From Arbacia lixula (lineage: Eukaryota > Echinodermata > Echinoidea > Arbacioida > Arbaciidae), in NCBI GenBank assembly GCA_963669155.1, contig OZ022583.1:18455955-18519954 (forward strand): a stretch of 64,000 nt of DNA, given 5' to 3'. Of this stretch, positions 12,590-26,009 are shown in pieces. The first letter of the stretch is position 1. Each line of letters starts with the position of its first letter. Both the position numbers and the translations under genes were made by a program. The notes beneath the pieces were generated by a model, which had not been told where the DNA came from, did not search any database, and saw nothing but the letters and a program-made list of their open reading frames with translations.

Positions 12590-12775
12590 TTCAAGTCAGC
12601 TGGCCGTCCGCAGCAATGCGCCGACACGCACCGCACACCGCATGCCTTCACTCTCACACGAGGGCGCCAATCACACGCGGCCTGCGACCGGCAACGCAGG
12701 CACTCGGTAGAAATCGGTGTCATTGCCAATTTGGGGAGTGAGGGCATCACGGCCGGGCTAATGAAGTTTGAAGTA
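12590..12775. other. GC-rich unique island in NLK intron 2
   Basis: CpG-containing, non-repetitive sequence (GCCGACACGCACCGCACACC, CATCACGGCCGGGCTAATGA, GAAGTAATTGGG). Candidate regulatory sequence; unproven. Confidence 0.25.
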
Positions 12776-12979
12776 ATTGGGACTGACGATGGAACTTTTC
12801 AGCAGCTGTATTGCTATGCATTGATTTTATTTTTGTTTTAGTTGCAGTGAGCTGGATATTTGATGTGATAGTCTTTCCAGCAGAGAGATGATTTAAAGTA
12901 CTGTAGATCCATCTATGTGTATGATTGGAGGCAGAGTGTGGTGAACAGGTGATGGCATAAATTGAACAGGCACTATTGC

Positions 12980-13060
12980 TCTCTCCCTCTCTCGTGTCTC
13001 TTCTCTTTTTTTCTCTCTCTGTCTTTTTTTCTATCTCTCTCTATTCTCACTCTCTCACAC
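12980..13060. repeat. CT-rich microsatellite
   Basis: CTCTCTCCCTCTCTC and further TCTC units, imperfect. Confidence 0.8.
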
Positions 13061-13242
13061 AAACACAAATTAAACAGATACTACTGCTTTATAATTTGGT
13101 ACTGGTAACTATGGGTTTTCTGATTTTGAGCTGAAATAGTCATACATCTTTTGATAGCTGTCGAGAACTGATTTGAAATTATATCTGACAGCATACTGTA
13201 GTATACAAACAATTTATGTCACAATCATATCTTTACATAATC

Positions 13243-13318
13243 TAAACTCTTTCATTTCCATTGGCATGGAAATGTGTAGTAAGCCAATGGGGTTTTGAAG
13301 GTCTGGTATTGGATGGCT
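13243..13318. mobile_element. Single unit of the GGCATGAAAATGTG element
   Basis: CATTTCCATTGGCATGGAAA followed by GTGTAGTAAGCCAATGGGG and GGTCTGGTATTGG matches the two units at 52242-52397 in order and spacing. Confidence 0.45.
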
Positions 13319-14314
13319 TTCATCCAGAGCCTCAAATGAACCGAGTTCAAAAAGGCTTATAAAAAATGAACACCATCATCCATCCAACGTGAAGCAGGTT
13401 TCTTGAAATATAAAAAGCGAGACAAGACAAGAGTCATCCACGCTCTGTAACACGAAGACCCATCAATCCACTTCTAGCGCGATAACGCCACAGAAACTAC
13501 TGACAGAGCTACTCACTACACATGAAGGTAGAATCAAAGGAATCTGTTGGGATTGTTTTACCAATCAAGTTGTGAATAAAGCTTACTTGCAGTAGACTAA
13601 CACATTTAAAGGACTCTAAAAGTGTACTTTTACCGATGAAGTTGTGCTGAAAGATCACGGCAGTAGACAAAAAACAGTTATATTTAATAGTGCATACGTA
13701 CACAAACAATCTAGCACAATCACTACTAGTCTACTACAGTTGCTTCCGCTTAAACAGTTCTAGAAAGGGAAGAAAAATGCCAATTTAGAAGATGTCCAAA
13801 GAATCCATTTAAAAGAATAGATATTAGAACATACCGTACATAAGGGAAATATGATGATTTGTATTCTATTTAAGTTCTTTTCTAAAAAATAAATTAAATG
13901 AACTATGATTTCTGACAATGGAGCTTAACCGGTTTTGCCTGTATTATACGAAAAATCAGCAAAATATGATATGTAGTAGTATCAGGTATTCCAACAGCTA
14001 TGTATCCATTACCAATGCACACAAAGTTGTATTTAACTTCCTCCTAGCTTTATAATTTGCTTTGAATCATATCCTAGTCGTCAATGGAATATCCTGTTCT
14101 CTTTGTGTGTGTTTCTCAGAATTTTGATTCCAACTATAAATTGCTTGGTGTACAAATAAAAAAACATTCTGTGGTTAAAGGTCATTTCAATGCTCATGAG
14201 CAATTCTAAAACCTGACTACTCTACTACCGTGTAGTAGTAAAAAGCTTGAATCTAATCTAGACAATGATTAACAGTAGTCATTGAGCTATCAGATATTAA
14301 GGAGACCTATTTAA

Positions 14315-14678
14315 GGGAATATACTGTACTGGGAAGATGAAAAGCCTTCAAAAGGATGAGCGAGAGCAATCTTCTTGCCAATGGTTTTAAATTCATGTAC
14401 TGTCCATCTTAGAAATTTGATGAAAGTGATTTGCCCTCATATTATCCACATTTAGAGTAATACCCTCAAAAATCCTCAAATTCTCAAAATGTTCGGGCCA
14501 AACATTTTGAGGATTTGTGATTAAATCACTTGTTACTTCAAATATGGATCATATGAGAGCAAATCACTTTCATCAAGTTTCTAAAATGGACAATATATGA
14601 ATTTAAGACCATTGGTAAGATGATTGCTCATGCTCACCCTTTTGAAGGCTTATCGTCTTCCCAGTATAGTATACTCCC
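14315..14678. mobile_element. 364-bp foldback element
   Basis: The arms (left GGGAATATACTGTACTGGGA, right its inverse ending TATAGTATACTCCC) pair over most of the element, including AAATTTGATGAAAGTGATTT. The centre reads CAAAATGTTCGGGCCAAACA. I cannot see a target duplication with certainty. Confidence 0.75.
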
Positions 14679-14696
14679 TGTAACTCTCAATGTACC

Positions 14697-14775
14697 ATGT
14701 GTAAATGTTGTAACCAATAATGCACACAAATCCCATAGACCAGCACTCTATCTGGCAGAAGAAGGAGTAATCTTA
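14697..14775. repeat. Dispersed repeat, pair member 1
   Basis: AATGCACACAAATCCCATAG followed by ACCAGCACTCTATCTGG and GGAGTAAT matches 36811-36885 at most positions; the rest of both neighbourhoods differs. Confidence 0.5.
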
Positions 14776-15064
14776 CATAAATACCGTTATTACACATGCT
14801 TTGTTTAAAACTATTACAATTAGAACAACAGTTTTAAGCAGGACATTTTAGTGATATCTAGAGACCAAAGAGGAGGAGGAGAGAATCATGCGTATCAATA
14901 TTCGTATTAGGGTTAAGTCAACTGAGGACAATTCTAGCATGCCAAGCTCTCAATTCACATTTGTATTTCACATTTCTGCATGGATAATTAGTACCAGGGA
15001 ATGAAACAACAGCTGTTGAAAGATGAAAATCATATCATAGAAGACTTTGGAGTCTGTTAGCTGC

Positions 15065-15165
15065 ATCAGGGAAATGAGCAGGAATCGTACCTCACCGATT
15101 CAGGTTGTCAAGTCATAATTCCACCAGACATGGAAGTCTAACGTTCAACCACAAAGGAAATCTAC
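15065..15165 (-). mobile_element. Possible tRNA-derived SINE fragment
   Basis: The minus strand reads TGGTTGAACGTTAGACTTCC, ATGTCTGGTGG, and about 45 bases later GGTACGATTCCTGC. The last is one base off the GGTTCGANTCC B box and the first resembles a tRNA D-to-anticodon stretch. I see no clear tail or target duplication. Confidence 0.35.
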
Positions 15166-15281
15166 AGTAAAAGAACTCCGAGACTCAAAAGTACAAGAAC
15201 AAGCTGGTGAACTGGTGGTTGCAGATTCCCCAGTTTAAGAGGGCTTTGCAAGTTGCAAGTTACCTTTGCAAATTCCAGCAC

Positions 15282-15303
15282 GCACACACACACACACACA
15301 CAA
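15282..15303. repeat. (CA)n microsatellite
   Basis: About ten CA units. Confidence 0.9.
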
Positions 15304-16229
15304 AACACCTTCGTGATTCCTCCTCCATATTTATTACCTTTCTTTGAATTGCAGTAAAGTCGGATGGGGAAGAAATTGGGAGGAAATACAGATACTGAGC
15401 CTGAAAGCCATTATCCCACAATTCATGTATTCTATCAAGAAGTAGTAACAGCAGAAATCAATGGACAAAGTGTATGGAGCGACAAATATAGATGAGCCAA
15501 GGATGGCCCCTTGCTTTCTACAGTTATTGCAGATAGGCTAGTCTGGCTTCTGGGCTGTGTTGGACATTTTTAATTCAAACTGAAAATGGTAACTTAATTC
15601 AGAGCCAGAGAAAAAAATTGAGAGTGATTAGTCTACTGCAGCCAAACCCCTTCATTGACTACCATACTTTAATCATTATGAGCGTACTTCAATGATTAAG
15701 CCTACGTCTGCCAAACTAATGTCCAGTTAGTCTCTTTTCATGAGGATGTTTGTGCCTTCTTATACTTCCAACTTGAATTCATTTCTACTTAGAAAGATAA
15801 AACAAAATCATCTGTACAAGTGTATCCAATTCAATGCCTAGATGTCTTAAAACTATAGGAATATGGATTTCTTTTATTCAAGCCTTAAAATTTTATGTTC
15901 TACAATATGTACAAAAATTATAATATTTTCTCGTGCCTGGGAGCAACACTATCTCATATGCACGCACAGTGCAGGTCACCCCACTGTAGATTTAGTCTTG
16001 TCAGGCTCCCTAAGATTGGCAATTCTGACGCCCGCATCTGTGACCTAGTTTCAGCGTCCTGATTTTCTGCCTCTTCTTGGCAAGTCAGAGCAATGAACAG
16101 CCCGCTTATTCATCTCCAAGACAAAAATCTACTTAGCCTCAAACAATATCTTTACAGCTCCCCCAAGAGAGTTTTAGACAAGAGATGCTGAAAGTTTTGA
16201 AGATGGGTATTATCATATCTCCAGCATTC

Positions 16230-16346
16230 AGGTAGAGAGAGGGAGAGAGGGAGAGAGGGAGAGAGGGAGAGAGAGAGGGAGAGGGGGTAGACAGCGAGAG
16301 AGAGAGAGGCTGACAGAGGCTGACAGACAGAGACAGAGACAGAGAT
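16230..16346. repeat. GA / GGGAGA microsatellite
   Basis: Imperfect GAGAGGGAGA units, then GGCTGACAGA repeats and GACAGA units. Confidence 0.9.
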
Positions 16347-16776
16347 GCGATTTCCAAAATAAGTTCATCTTTTCTTAGAATCTGTGTCTGGAAATCTATA
16401 TACTATCTAAGATGAAATCCATACCATATCTATAGAGTTTTACAAAAAATACATTCCAATCTACAATACTAAAGGAAGATGAAATTCTGGGTAGGAGAAG
16501 GGATCGTATATATGCAGAAAAACATAATTTCATCTCGGGGGAAATGAAATAAAAAAAAAAACAAGCAAAAATAATCCCTGAGGGCAAAAGATCAAGATTC
16601 TTACAGATGAAATCTCATCATTTCCCTCCAATGATTGTAGAATTGGGTCTTCAGAATATTGCACCTTCCAGGTTTGTTTCAGGAGGACTCAAACGAAAGC
16701 CTTTGCAAAAACCCACTGGCAAAGAGTCAGTTCATTAAGCATTAAAGGTTAGGGAGGGGGGGGGGGGCTAGGATTC

Positions 16777-16907
16777 CTGTAACTATTCTGCCGTGTTCAC
16801 AAATCCCAGTCTCATTTGATTTCAATAATTCCATGATTTTGAGACTAATCCCTCGCATGATCCAGAAATCAAATGGGAATGGGTGCCATGGTAACGGCAG
16901 AATGATA
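16777..16907. mobile_element. Possible short MITE with ATTCTGCCGT ends
   Basis: ATTCTGCCGTGTTCAC at the left against ATGGTAACGGCAGAAT at the right, with inner CATTTGATTTC / GAAATCAAATG. 131 bp, unique in the window. Confidence 0.5.
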
Positions 16908-18436
16908 CTCCCATGACAACGAACAGCATCATCCCATAATGGTGACTACATGTACATGTACTTCTATTCCTTTCCTTTAAAGACAGCCAGTCCCTTTTTC
17001 AGATCACCACAAAACCATGGAAACATTGGCAAAACATATAGAGAAGTGTTAGCAAGCTCTATATTCTCAATTTGAAACTGATACGTAGTGTAAAATTCAA
17101 ATAATGCACGTAAACAACGTCTGATTAATAGTCTTTACCTCAGGCTCTTAGCAGTTTGTGTTGAAATATCTGCTTTATTGATTAATCTGTTTATTAAATT
17201 ATAAAACGCATTATGAAAAAAAAATTTCTATGGAAGGAATCATCTCCAAAGTTTGGTAGTTACTCATAAAATTAGGATTTCACACACGCATAATAACCAC
17301 ATAGATACTGTAACAAAGACTAATACTTTTTTCGTGGTACGAAAAAAGTCGGTTTGAAATTTAACGGCTGAAATTTTTTACATATACAGAAAGCTTCAAG
17401 ATCCTATATTCTTAGAAATGGTCTTGAATCACACTTTCTTCAATTTACGATCGTGATAGACGATTTCAAGTTTTAAGCTTGCAAAAGGGACGGACAATCT
17501 TTAAACGCTCACTACACATCCCTTGCAGTCAAGTGCTGCCAATAGAGACCATGTTTACTTTCAAAATAGGCCAATACCCACCACCTTACTACTCAATGTC
17601 AATTAGCAAGGCATTACAGACGGTGGATGCTCATGTATGCGCGCTAGGGACATTTCAATGTCACTTTCCACTCAATGTGGGAGGATGCAAGGAAGAGAAT
17701 TGAACTCTTAATGGCCATCTGCGACCTTTTAGCCTATTTTCCATTTTTTTTGTTCCATAAAGGAAAAAGTGGCAGCTTTAATGATTTGGATTATTTCTTT
17801 ATGGATATTTTTGGTTTTATTTAGCATGATAACATGGGATATATAATCAATATGAAGCATGAGATATTGATCAATATATCATGCGAGTTGCATACAATAT
17901 GGATTGCTTTTCTTCCCCTCTTGCGATCCTTTTCTCTCCTCTCCCTCTTTTCTGCTTTCAACTAAACATTCTACCCTCTTTCTACATTTCATCTTTGCTT
18001 TCTTACCTCTGCTATATATGTGAAGATGTAAGCAAGATTACCCTCCACCAAACCAGACATCGATTCATACAAAACCTTACATGTGAATAGATACATGTAA
18101 GCAAGATTACCCTCAAAACATTCAAATCACTACAAGACAGACCAGACTTATGATTCACATCAAATTTTCAAGGGGAGGAGTGTAAAGTGAGAACCACCAA
18201 GCAGGACATTTGCAAGCAATCACCGAGACTCTTCAAGCGATATCCCACAGTTCTTTGTCACCACGGAGATGCAAACCACAACATCTTAATACACAGACAA
18301 CTTCCTCCTTGTACAACCTGAAGTCAGCAGTCGACCTGCCCGGGACAAAGGATGGCAGACTGACCCACAAGTGAACTGGAGAGAGGGGATATACAGAAAA
18401 CCTCAAAAAGGAAGTAAGGAGAAAGAATTTAAAGAA

Positions 18437-18658
18437 CGGAGGGCGGCAGGGACAGAGGGGGGAGGAGAGGGGGAGAGGGGGGAGGAGAGGGGGAGAGGGG
18501 GGAGGAGAGGGGGGAGGAGAGGGGGAGGAGAGGGGGGAGGAGAGGGGGGAGGAGAGGGGGGAGGAGAGGGGGGAGGAGAGGGGGGAGGAGAGGGGGGAGG
18601 AGAGGGGGGAGGAGAGGGGGGAGGAGAGGGGGGAGGAGAGGGAGGAGAAGGGGGAGGG
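18437..18658. repeat. 12-bp purine minisatellite (GGGGGGAGGAGA)n
   Basis: About 220 bp of all-purine top strand in 12-bp units, some with one G changed to A. Mirror-symmetric purine tracts of this kind can form triplex or G-quadruplex structures; translated Gly-Glu and Pro-Leu frames are artefacts. Confidence 0.95.
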
Positions 18659-18756
18659 GTGCTCTTGACTTGAAGCAGTCTTTCATAGTTTTGCTGTGAT
18701 TTAATGAGTACTTTGTAAAAGATGGAGTATGACTTTCCATCAAGCTCCTGGATTTT

Positions 18757-19272
<516 letters not shown>

Positions 19273-20277
19273 TAGAGCATAAAATGTATTTACATTTCCT
19301 TGTTAGAAATATTTGTACCAACAAATAATACTTCTCTTTCGGGTTCTTCAACAAACGTTCCACAAAATAATGCCTTTAAACGTTAACAACTGAATGTGTG
19401 CAAAGGCCCCCCAATGTAAAAAACCATCTGCCATCATTAAGTTTAAATGTCGGTCTGAAGGCATGGGATATATTATGCTTCCTACAGCGAGCCACAACAC
19501 ATGCCATTACAATTGGCCTACAGAGCCTATATATCCAACTGACCTTAGCAGAATAAAAAAACGCTGGATCAAATTCAGATCTGGATAATTCATTCTCCTG
19601 AATGGAGAGTACAAATTTTGCCTTTCATCCACAAGGCCTTCGTGCCTTAGTCTTGATTTCAGACCTACAACTCCACTCCATTCGGAGCATTCTCCATGTA
19701 ATCAATATTATCCAGGCTATGACCATGCCACAAGTGAACTGACCTGGGAATACGAAACTGCTGGATCACATTTTGATCAGGGTATTTCATTGTCCTGGTT
19801 AAAGTGCACATATTTTGCAGTTTACTTCCAGTAGCCTCTGTTCGTTAGTCTCAATTTCAGACCTACAGCTTTGTACTTCACCCAGTGCACTCTCTTTAAA
19901 GTCGATATCTTTAGGTTATTGCCATGTTGCAAATGACCCTGTAAACACATGTGTAGTTAAGGAGGGTCATTGGTGAAGGGCATTAAAACTGGGGGGGGGG
20001 GGGGTAAACATTTATCTACGAGTTGCTTTTTAAGGCTGATGTCACAAAACGACCACTCTGGTATGATGTTTTGCATGATACTCTTTGAGGTTTTTCAGAG
20101 TGGCTTTTTAGTTACATTTAAGGGCCCCTTTTATATGTTGCACAGAGGGGAGGGGGATCACCCTGAGCCCTCATTAATTATTTGATTGGCTGAAAGACAA
20201 CATCTGGAAGGCAGACTATTGTTTGTACAACTGACCTCTCAAAGAGAATGAATGCAGAACGAATGCTAGCAAACTGA

Positions 20278-20458
20278 GTATGCATGTGTACATGTGTATG
20301 TGTATGTGTGTGTATGTGTGTATGTGTGTATGTACATGTATGTGTGTGTGTAGGTATGTATGTGTATGTGTATGTGTGTGTGCATGTGTGTGTGCGTGTG
20401 TGTGTATGAGTGTGTGTATATACGTATGTGTGTGTATGTGTGTGTATGTGTGTGTGGC
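20278..20458. repeat. TG / TATG microsatellite
   Basis: About 180 bp of alternating purine-pyrimidine TGTATGTG units, a potential Z-DNA former. Confidence 0.95.
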
Positions 20459-21424
20459 AAAACTACATGTATGTGTAGTTATTATTGATAATTATTATCA
20501 ATGTAATTCCAGGAAGTGCAGTTACGAACAGTCAACAGTGTAGATATAGCAAGTAGAAAGGAACGTATAATGTATTGAGGTTTAAAAGGAATCTGGATTG
20601 AAGGCGGTATTATATTTCATTATGTGAGTGAAATCAAATAAAAAAAAAATAATGAATTTAAAAAAAGAATAAAGAGCTTTGGTGGGAGCATCTAGGGGGT
20701 GCCTCTACCACTAAAAAAAATATGAGGGGAAACATGCAAGCAAACTGGACATGTATGTTAACATGTACACACATCACAGACAATACATGAGAGGAAAGCA
20801 AACATTGTACTAAAGATAAGTTTAACATGCTAACAAACACACGCAGACTCGCACAGCTGAACGAATACAACAATTAGTCTCGAATGATTTCCCAAATGGG
20901 TGAAAATAATAACCGTGATATTCCCGCTATGTCGCACATATGATCTTCAATGTGTTTTACCTCAATTACAATGGTAACACTGAGTTAGTATTGCACTTGC
21001 ACAATAGGAAACGCATCTGTACAACAAATACTTGTATAGCGACAGACATGTTTTTGTATGAATCCACCACTAGATCTGCTAATAAAATTAACTTGTTTGA
21101 GGCATAAATCACAGTGATGACACAAGTTTCATTGAGACTGTTTGTGTGTGTGTGTGGATGGAATGTATGGAGATCATAACTCTGTAACTGAGAACATGAT
21201 TCTGCAGAAAAATAAGATGTGAAACATAGCCGGGTGCAATCATGTATAATTTCTATATATACACATAAAAAATAACTTTATTAAGGTGGGCTACTTTTTG
21301 TGCATAATTTCATAAAAAAACACAGCCTGAACCATGTCATGCATTATACCTAATAAGGGCTTTCGCACAAGGTCTCATTTGTTATTCTCAATGGGAGGGA
21401 GGGGGGGGGGGGAAGGTATATATC

Positions 21425-21453
21425 ATGTGTGTGTGTGTGTGTGTGTGTGTGGG
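21425..21453. repeat. (GT)n microsatellite between poly-G runs
   Basis: About 13 GT units between GGGGGGGGGG (21401-21412) and GGGGGGGGG (~21460-21469). Confidence 0.95.
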
Positions 21454-22384
21454 AAGGGAGGGGGGGGGGTCTAATTTGTCGTCAGCCCCACCCCAGCATA
21501 GATTTGTAGTGTCTCACTGGCCTCCATACATGTACACACACACACCATCCTACACATACACCTCTACATTGTTCTACAATTTGATACTTTCTGAAAATTC
21601 CCATGATGACATATATATATTTCAAGGTAGAGAGAGACCTTGCACAGAAACTACCTGATCATGTGAAATAAAAGGTCACTCATCTAATTACCAGCATTGC
21701 TGGCACAACGATAAATATCAAGAACCTCTCCATGAAATGTCACATTGCAAGTATGTGAGTCCTCCATTAGTGAAATAGGAATACAACAGAAAAGGGGTAA
21801 TATTTGGCAAACGACAACACTGTAGTCTGGTGGTAAAGACCCAATTGTAGAGCTCATAGCATCAGTGAATAAAAAACATATCATAGGGGTGTGTGTGTAG
21901 GGGGACGGGGGGGTTAGCCCCTACAATTTTGGAGAAAAAACACCCATGAATGACAAAAGAGCCACTGTGAATTTGAAATAATTTTTCTTAATAGGTTCAG
22001 TGGCTCCAGGGTATCCTGTTCATGACAACAGACTTGATAAGAAGCCGCTAGAACTATTTTTCCTGCACAATATATGTCTGGAGATAAGACTAGTGTCTGT
22101 CTGACTTGCCAGATACGAGGCATGTAATGTATAAGAGTTTCACGTTCAATGACAAGGGATTGTGTCTGCAAACAGAAATAAACAAGGAGCAAAATTGCTA
22201 GAAATAAAGTAGTGAAAATGAGGGTAAAAATTGGCAGAACAGCAGCTATACTTAGCATGAATTTCTATGAGGGAATATATGTATAGCATAGGGTCTAGGG
22301 AATATAACTGGTTGCATTGCTGATAGGAGAGAGAGAAGGCAATCTGGTGTAGGTCAAACTATGGTGCATGGTATAATGAGCTGA

Positions 22385-22990
22385 CATACGATATAAATAG
22401 CTCCCCCACGTGCGTCAATGGAGCCCGGTTGTCAAGGGGTGCGTTGCATGCGTGAGGCAGAGCATAGGGATCAGTTGGCAGCGAGGTCGCAAGGGGGGGT
22501 ATGGTATTGGGAAAGGGGAAACAAAAAACAAATGTGCTATTTCTCTGGGCGAGCTGCGTGCAAAGAGTTGATGAGATGGAGGGTGATTTTGGGTTTATTT
22601 GGCACTTCGGCGTAAAGGGATCCGCACACGTTTTGCCGAGATGTGTGTCGATATGGCAACGCATCATCAATTACGCAGCAGCGTTGCTGCTTTAAGGTTT
22701 GGAGGGATGATTAGGAAGGTATACAGATGGAGTGACAGAGTCGTGGATGTCAGGGGGAGATGGAAATAAGGGCTTAGACGGGAGACAGTTGTTCTTCTGG
22801 TAAACTGACATTGATTGTAGCTTCGGGGAAAGCAAAGTGGGGAATTCTGGGGAATGAGAAATAATGGTAAAAGTATGCGCGATACGGTGGCATACAGCTG
22901 AATGCAAATTGTGTTGGCATTCGGAGCTGCCCAAGCAGGCAAAGGGGTGGGGATGGAAAGGGAGAGTTGTAACACAGCAATACTATCTAT
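22385..22990. other. GC-rich unique island in NLK intron 2
   Basis: About 600 bp without simple repeats, with scattered CpG (GTGCGTTGCATGCGTGAGGC, CACTTCGGCGTAAAGGGATC, ATTACGCAGCAGCGTTGCTG). Several medium open frames cross it but none resembles a known protein. Confidence 0.3.
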
Positions 22991-23162
22991 AACACTGTGT
23001 GTGTGACACCTCAATACCAGCCAAATCATACACGTATAGTACACCCATGATGTTTGAGTGCAATATGCTCAGCTCTGAATGTTGTAACAGGTGCAGTGCA
23101 TGCATGTGTGTGTGCGTGTGTGTGTGTGAATCATGCATTATTCATGGGATATGTATTGACAA

Positions 23163-23181
23163 GATGATGCTGATGATGAAT

Positions 23182-23227
<46 letters not shown>

Positions 23228-23228
23228 A

Positions 23229-23272
<44 letters not shown>

Positions 23273-23285
23273 AATGATAATGATA

Positions 23286-23323
<38 letters not shown>

Positions 23324-23350
23324 GATGATGATGATGGCAATGATAATGGT
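23163..23350. repeat. (GAT)n trinucleotide tract
   Basis: About 190 bp of GAT/ATG triplets with a few AAT interruptions. The poly-Met, poly-His and poly-Ser frames are artefacts. Confidence 0.97.
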
Positions 23351-25033
23351 GATGATGATTGTACAGTGATGACAAATATGACAATGGCAATGATCATTGT
23401 TGAAACGTAATGATTACCAAAAATGAGAATGGAGACACTGGAGAATTACAGTGTCTAGTTAAATTTAGTACAGTGCATGTAGATGATGCAATGCCAGGAA
23501 CACCTCTACATCATTGCATGTACACACACTGCACGCTGCCATTAACCATGTAATTGGTATTCACCTGTGATTTAGTACTCTCAGTTACCACGGCAATGTG
23601 TCTTAATTCCCATAAACATCGCATAAATGACAGAACAGAGGCAAATGCGGTAATTGAATCGCGGAAATGATTAATTGTCCGTGTTGGTGTGCAACACCAC
23701 TAGCAAGATCGGGAGTTTCCTTTGGGGTTTTACGGGCAATGCAAATGTGGATAACGTGGAGGAGGAAGGAAATTTGAAGCATGCTGCTTTCACCCAAATG
23801 GGCAAAACATTAAATGCTTTTCATCCTTTTACAAATTATTGACAAATAATCTGCTTGTAATCACATGCAATGCTACACTGAATATGAACTTCACACATGT
23901 ACATGTTTTAGAATATACAACTTTCTATATAATCTAAATTACTTTTTACAAATGTGATACAAATTTTTAGTTCAATTATGATTGTGTACATGCAGACCCA
24001 TGCATGATTTTATTTTCAAAATGAATGGTAACGCATCAAATAAAACCCTCTATTCACACATATGACTTCAAAACATAATGTATTTTGTGTAACCTTAAAA
24101 TCCATACTATGATATGATCTACTGGTAACTTCAATTCCTCTGTAGTACAGAGTTACAAGTTCCATCTTCTGTGCCTAATCTAACCATAGGTAATGTATTC
24201 CCGGTCCAAAACACTGAAAACGTAATGAAAAAAACGCTCTTCCATCCTCATTGTGAACGCAACCGACAACAAGCAAGTAAACCGTAGCTAAGGAGTACAC
24301 TGGGGTGTTGTTCGTCACTGGAGCAGGAGGCCGAAACTCCTTGTTCCCAAATTTCATTATCCAACCTCATCCTACAGGGATAACATCCCAGTTGAGGAGG
24401 AAATTTAATTCATTACAAATAACCTGTTATGAAAATTAGACACAGGGAAACTGATCGGCGCAATATTTGCCACGCCTCGCTACAACAAGCAGTAATGTCA
24501 GTTATATTTACGCTTGTAAATATTTAATCTCTTAATGGACTGATCATATATCCCCACATTCATATCCACGATTAAGAACTTCCATTTCCTATTGGAACAA
24601 CGCAACAATGCAATTCATTTCATTTGTATGATTGAATATCATTAATTGATGCGCGATGCACTCAAAGCAATAGTGTAATATTTTTTCCTTTTCAATAGGT
24701 CAGAACAAAATGTGATAAATAGTTTATCATAAAAGCATCACTGGCTAGTTCGCTTTACAAACCACAACACAATAGAACTGGGTTATGATAGACAGCCACA
24801 AATGCCAGCCTTTTACCTAATGAATTTTACTCAAATGAGTAAAAAGTTGGCAGCTCTGTTATACATGTACACAATTCCACATCACAATCTGGATGGAAGT
24901 AAGCCTCGCCTTCGTGTGCCATTTTTACACGCTATTGATGAAATTAATCACCATAAAATCCTGTACGTTTCACTTTCACATCCGCAATACAACTGTAAGA
25001 CGTGATGTACATGTTAATGCAGAGTTTTTTATA

Positions 25034-25107
25034 TTCTCAGTCCCACAGGTGATAAACAGTGTTGTAATTGGTATGGGACTACCATTGGTTGGTTACTGAG
25101 AGGGTTG
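25034..25107. mobile_element. Short CTCTCAGT-type MITE
   Basis: TTCTCAGTCCCACAGGTGAT at the left and GGTTACTGAGAGGGTTG at the right. Close sequence match to the element at 8908-8986. Confidence 0.6.
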
Positions 25108-25535
25108 AAGCGATCTATAAAGAGGTCCACACACCTATCACTTCTCATTAATCAATTTCTGCTTGATCTTGAAGTATCAATCAGGAAGACATCTGTCGCT
25201 CGTACGTGCACTATAATCTCCCCTGAGTTACGACGGTCCCATTGCAGATGTTTTATTGCTCTTTATGTCTCTAGTTAACAACCAGTTTTGATTATATTTC
25301 TAGAATAATGCTGGGATCTTTAAGTACGGTTGTAGCCACTATTGCTTGTTAGCGCATTGGAGGTTGCAGTGTATCTCCTGGGTGAATATGTTAGTTTCAA
25401 AATCAAAACAGGATCTTATCTTTTTATTGCTTTCTAAAATTAGAGCCTTTAACTTCAGGTATTACAGGGTTAATCACCCTGTTCTGCACATCATATATCA
25501 ACAAAGCAGGCACAGCCTTTAACTTCATGACTCTA

Positions 25536-26009
25536 CAGGGGCACTCGGATTGTTCTGAAAAAACCTTTTTTTTTTTAAAAAGTGTGGCCATCAAAATACC
25601 AAAATTTAAGATGAAATGATCTGATCCTTAAAGGATGTAAAGGCCTTAAAGAGGCGCATTGTTCTTAATATTATGTAACATCCAAGAGTCTTGGCCTTAT
25701 CTGCAAGTCTAAGACAACCCTCTAACCCCCTAAGTACCAACCACTGATACTCACATAACAATTATTACAATATTACCTATGGGATCCAATGATTTAAAGG
25801 GGAAGTCAGGTTCAAAATACCATATTTAGACAAAGAAGTCAAATCTTTAACTAAATGTCTTAAAGAGGCACTCATATTGTTCTTAAGACCCTTCTCTTGT
25901 CCTTTATCTAAAAGTCTTCAAGGGGAAATGGTCTTCTGACTTCTGAACGCCAAATTTTAGACAAAGCAGTGAAGACCTTAAACTAAATGTCTTACAGAGA
26001 TGCACTCAC
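25536..26009 (-). repeat. Degenerate tandem copies of the exon 2 donor region
   Basis: Segments resembling the flank of exon 2 (TTAAACTAAATGTCTTACAG, GAGATGCACTCACATTGT) recur as AGGCACTCATATTGTTC near 25866-25882, AGGCGCATTGTTC near 25651 and GGGGCACTCGGATTGTTC near 25539, each preceded by CCTTAAAG-like sequence. The repeats run up to and include the real GTGAGT donor. Confidence 0.6.

Noticed and set aside
21914..22258. 114-codon minus-strand frame with a hydrophobic N-terminus
   Set aside because: AT-rich sequence often encodes such stretches by chance; no splice context, no recognisable family, and intron repeats overlap its start.
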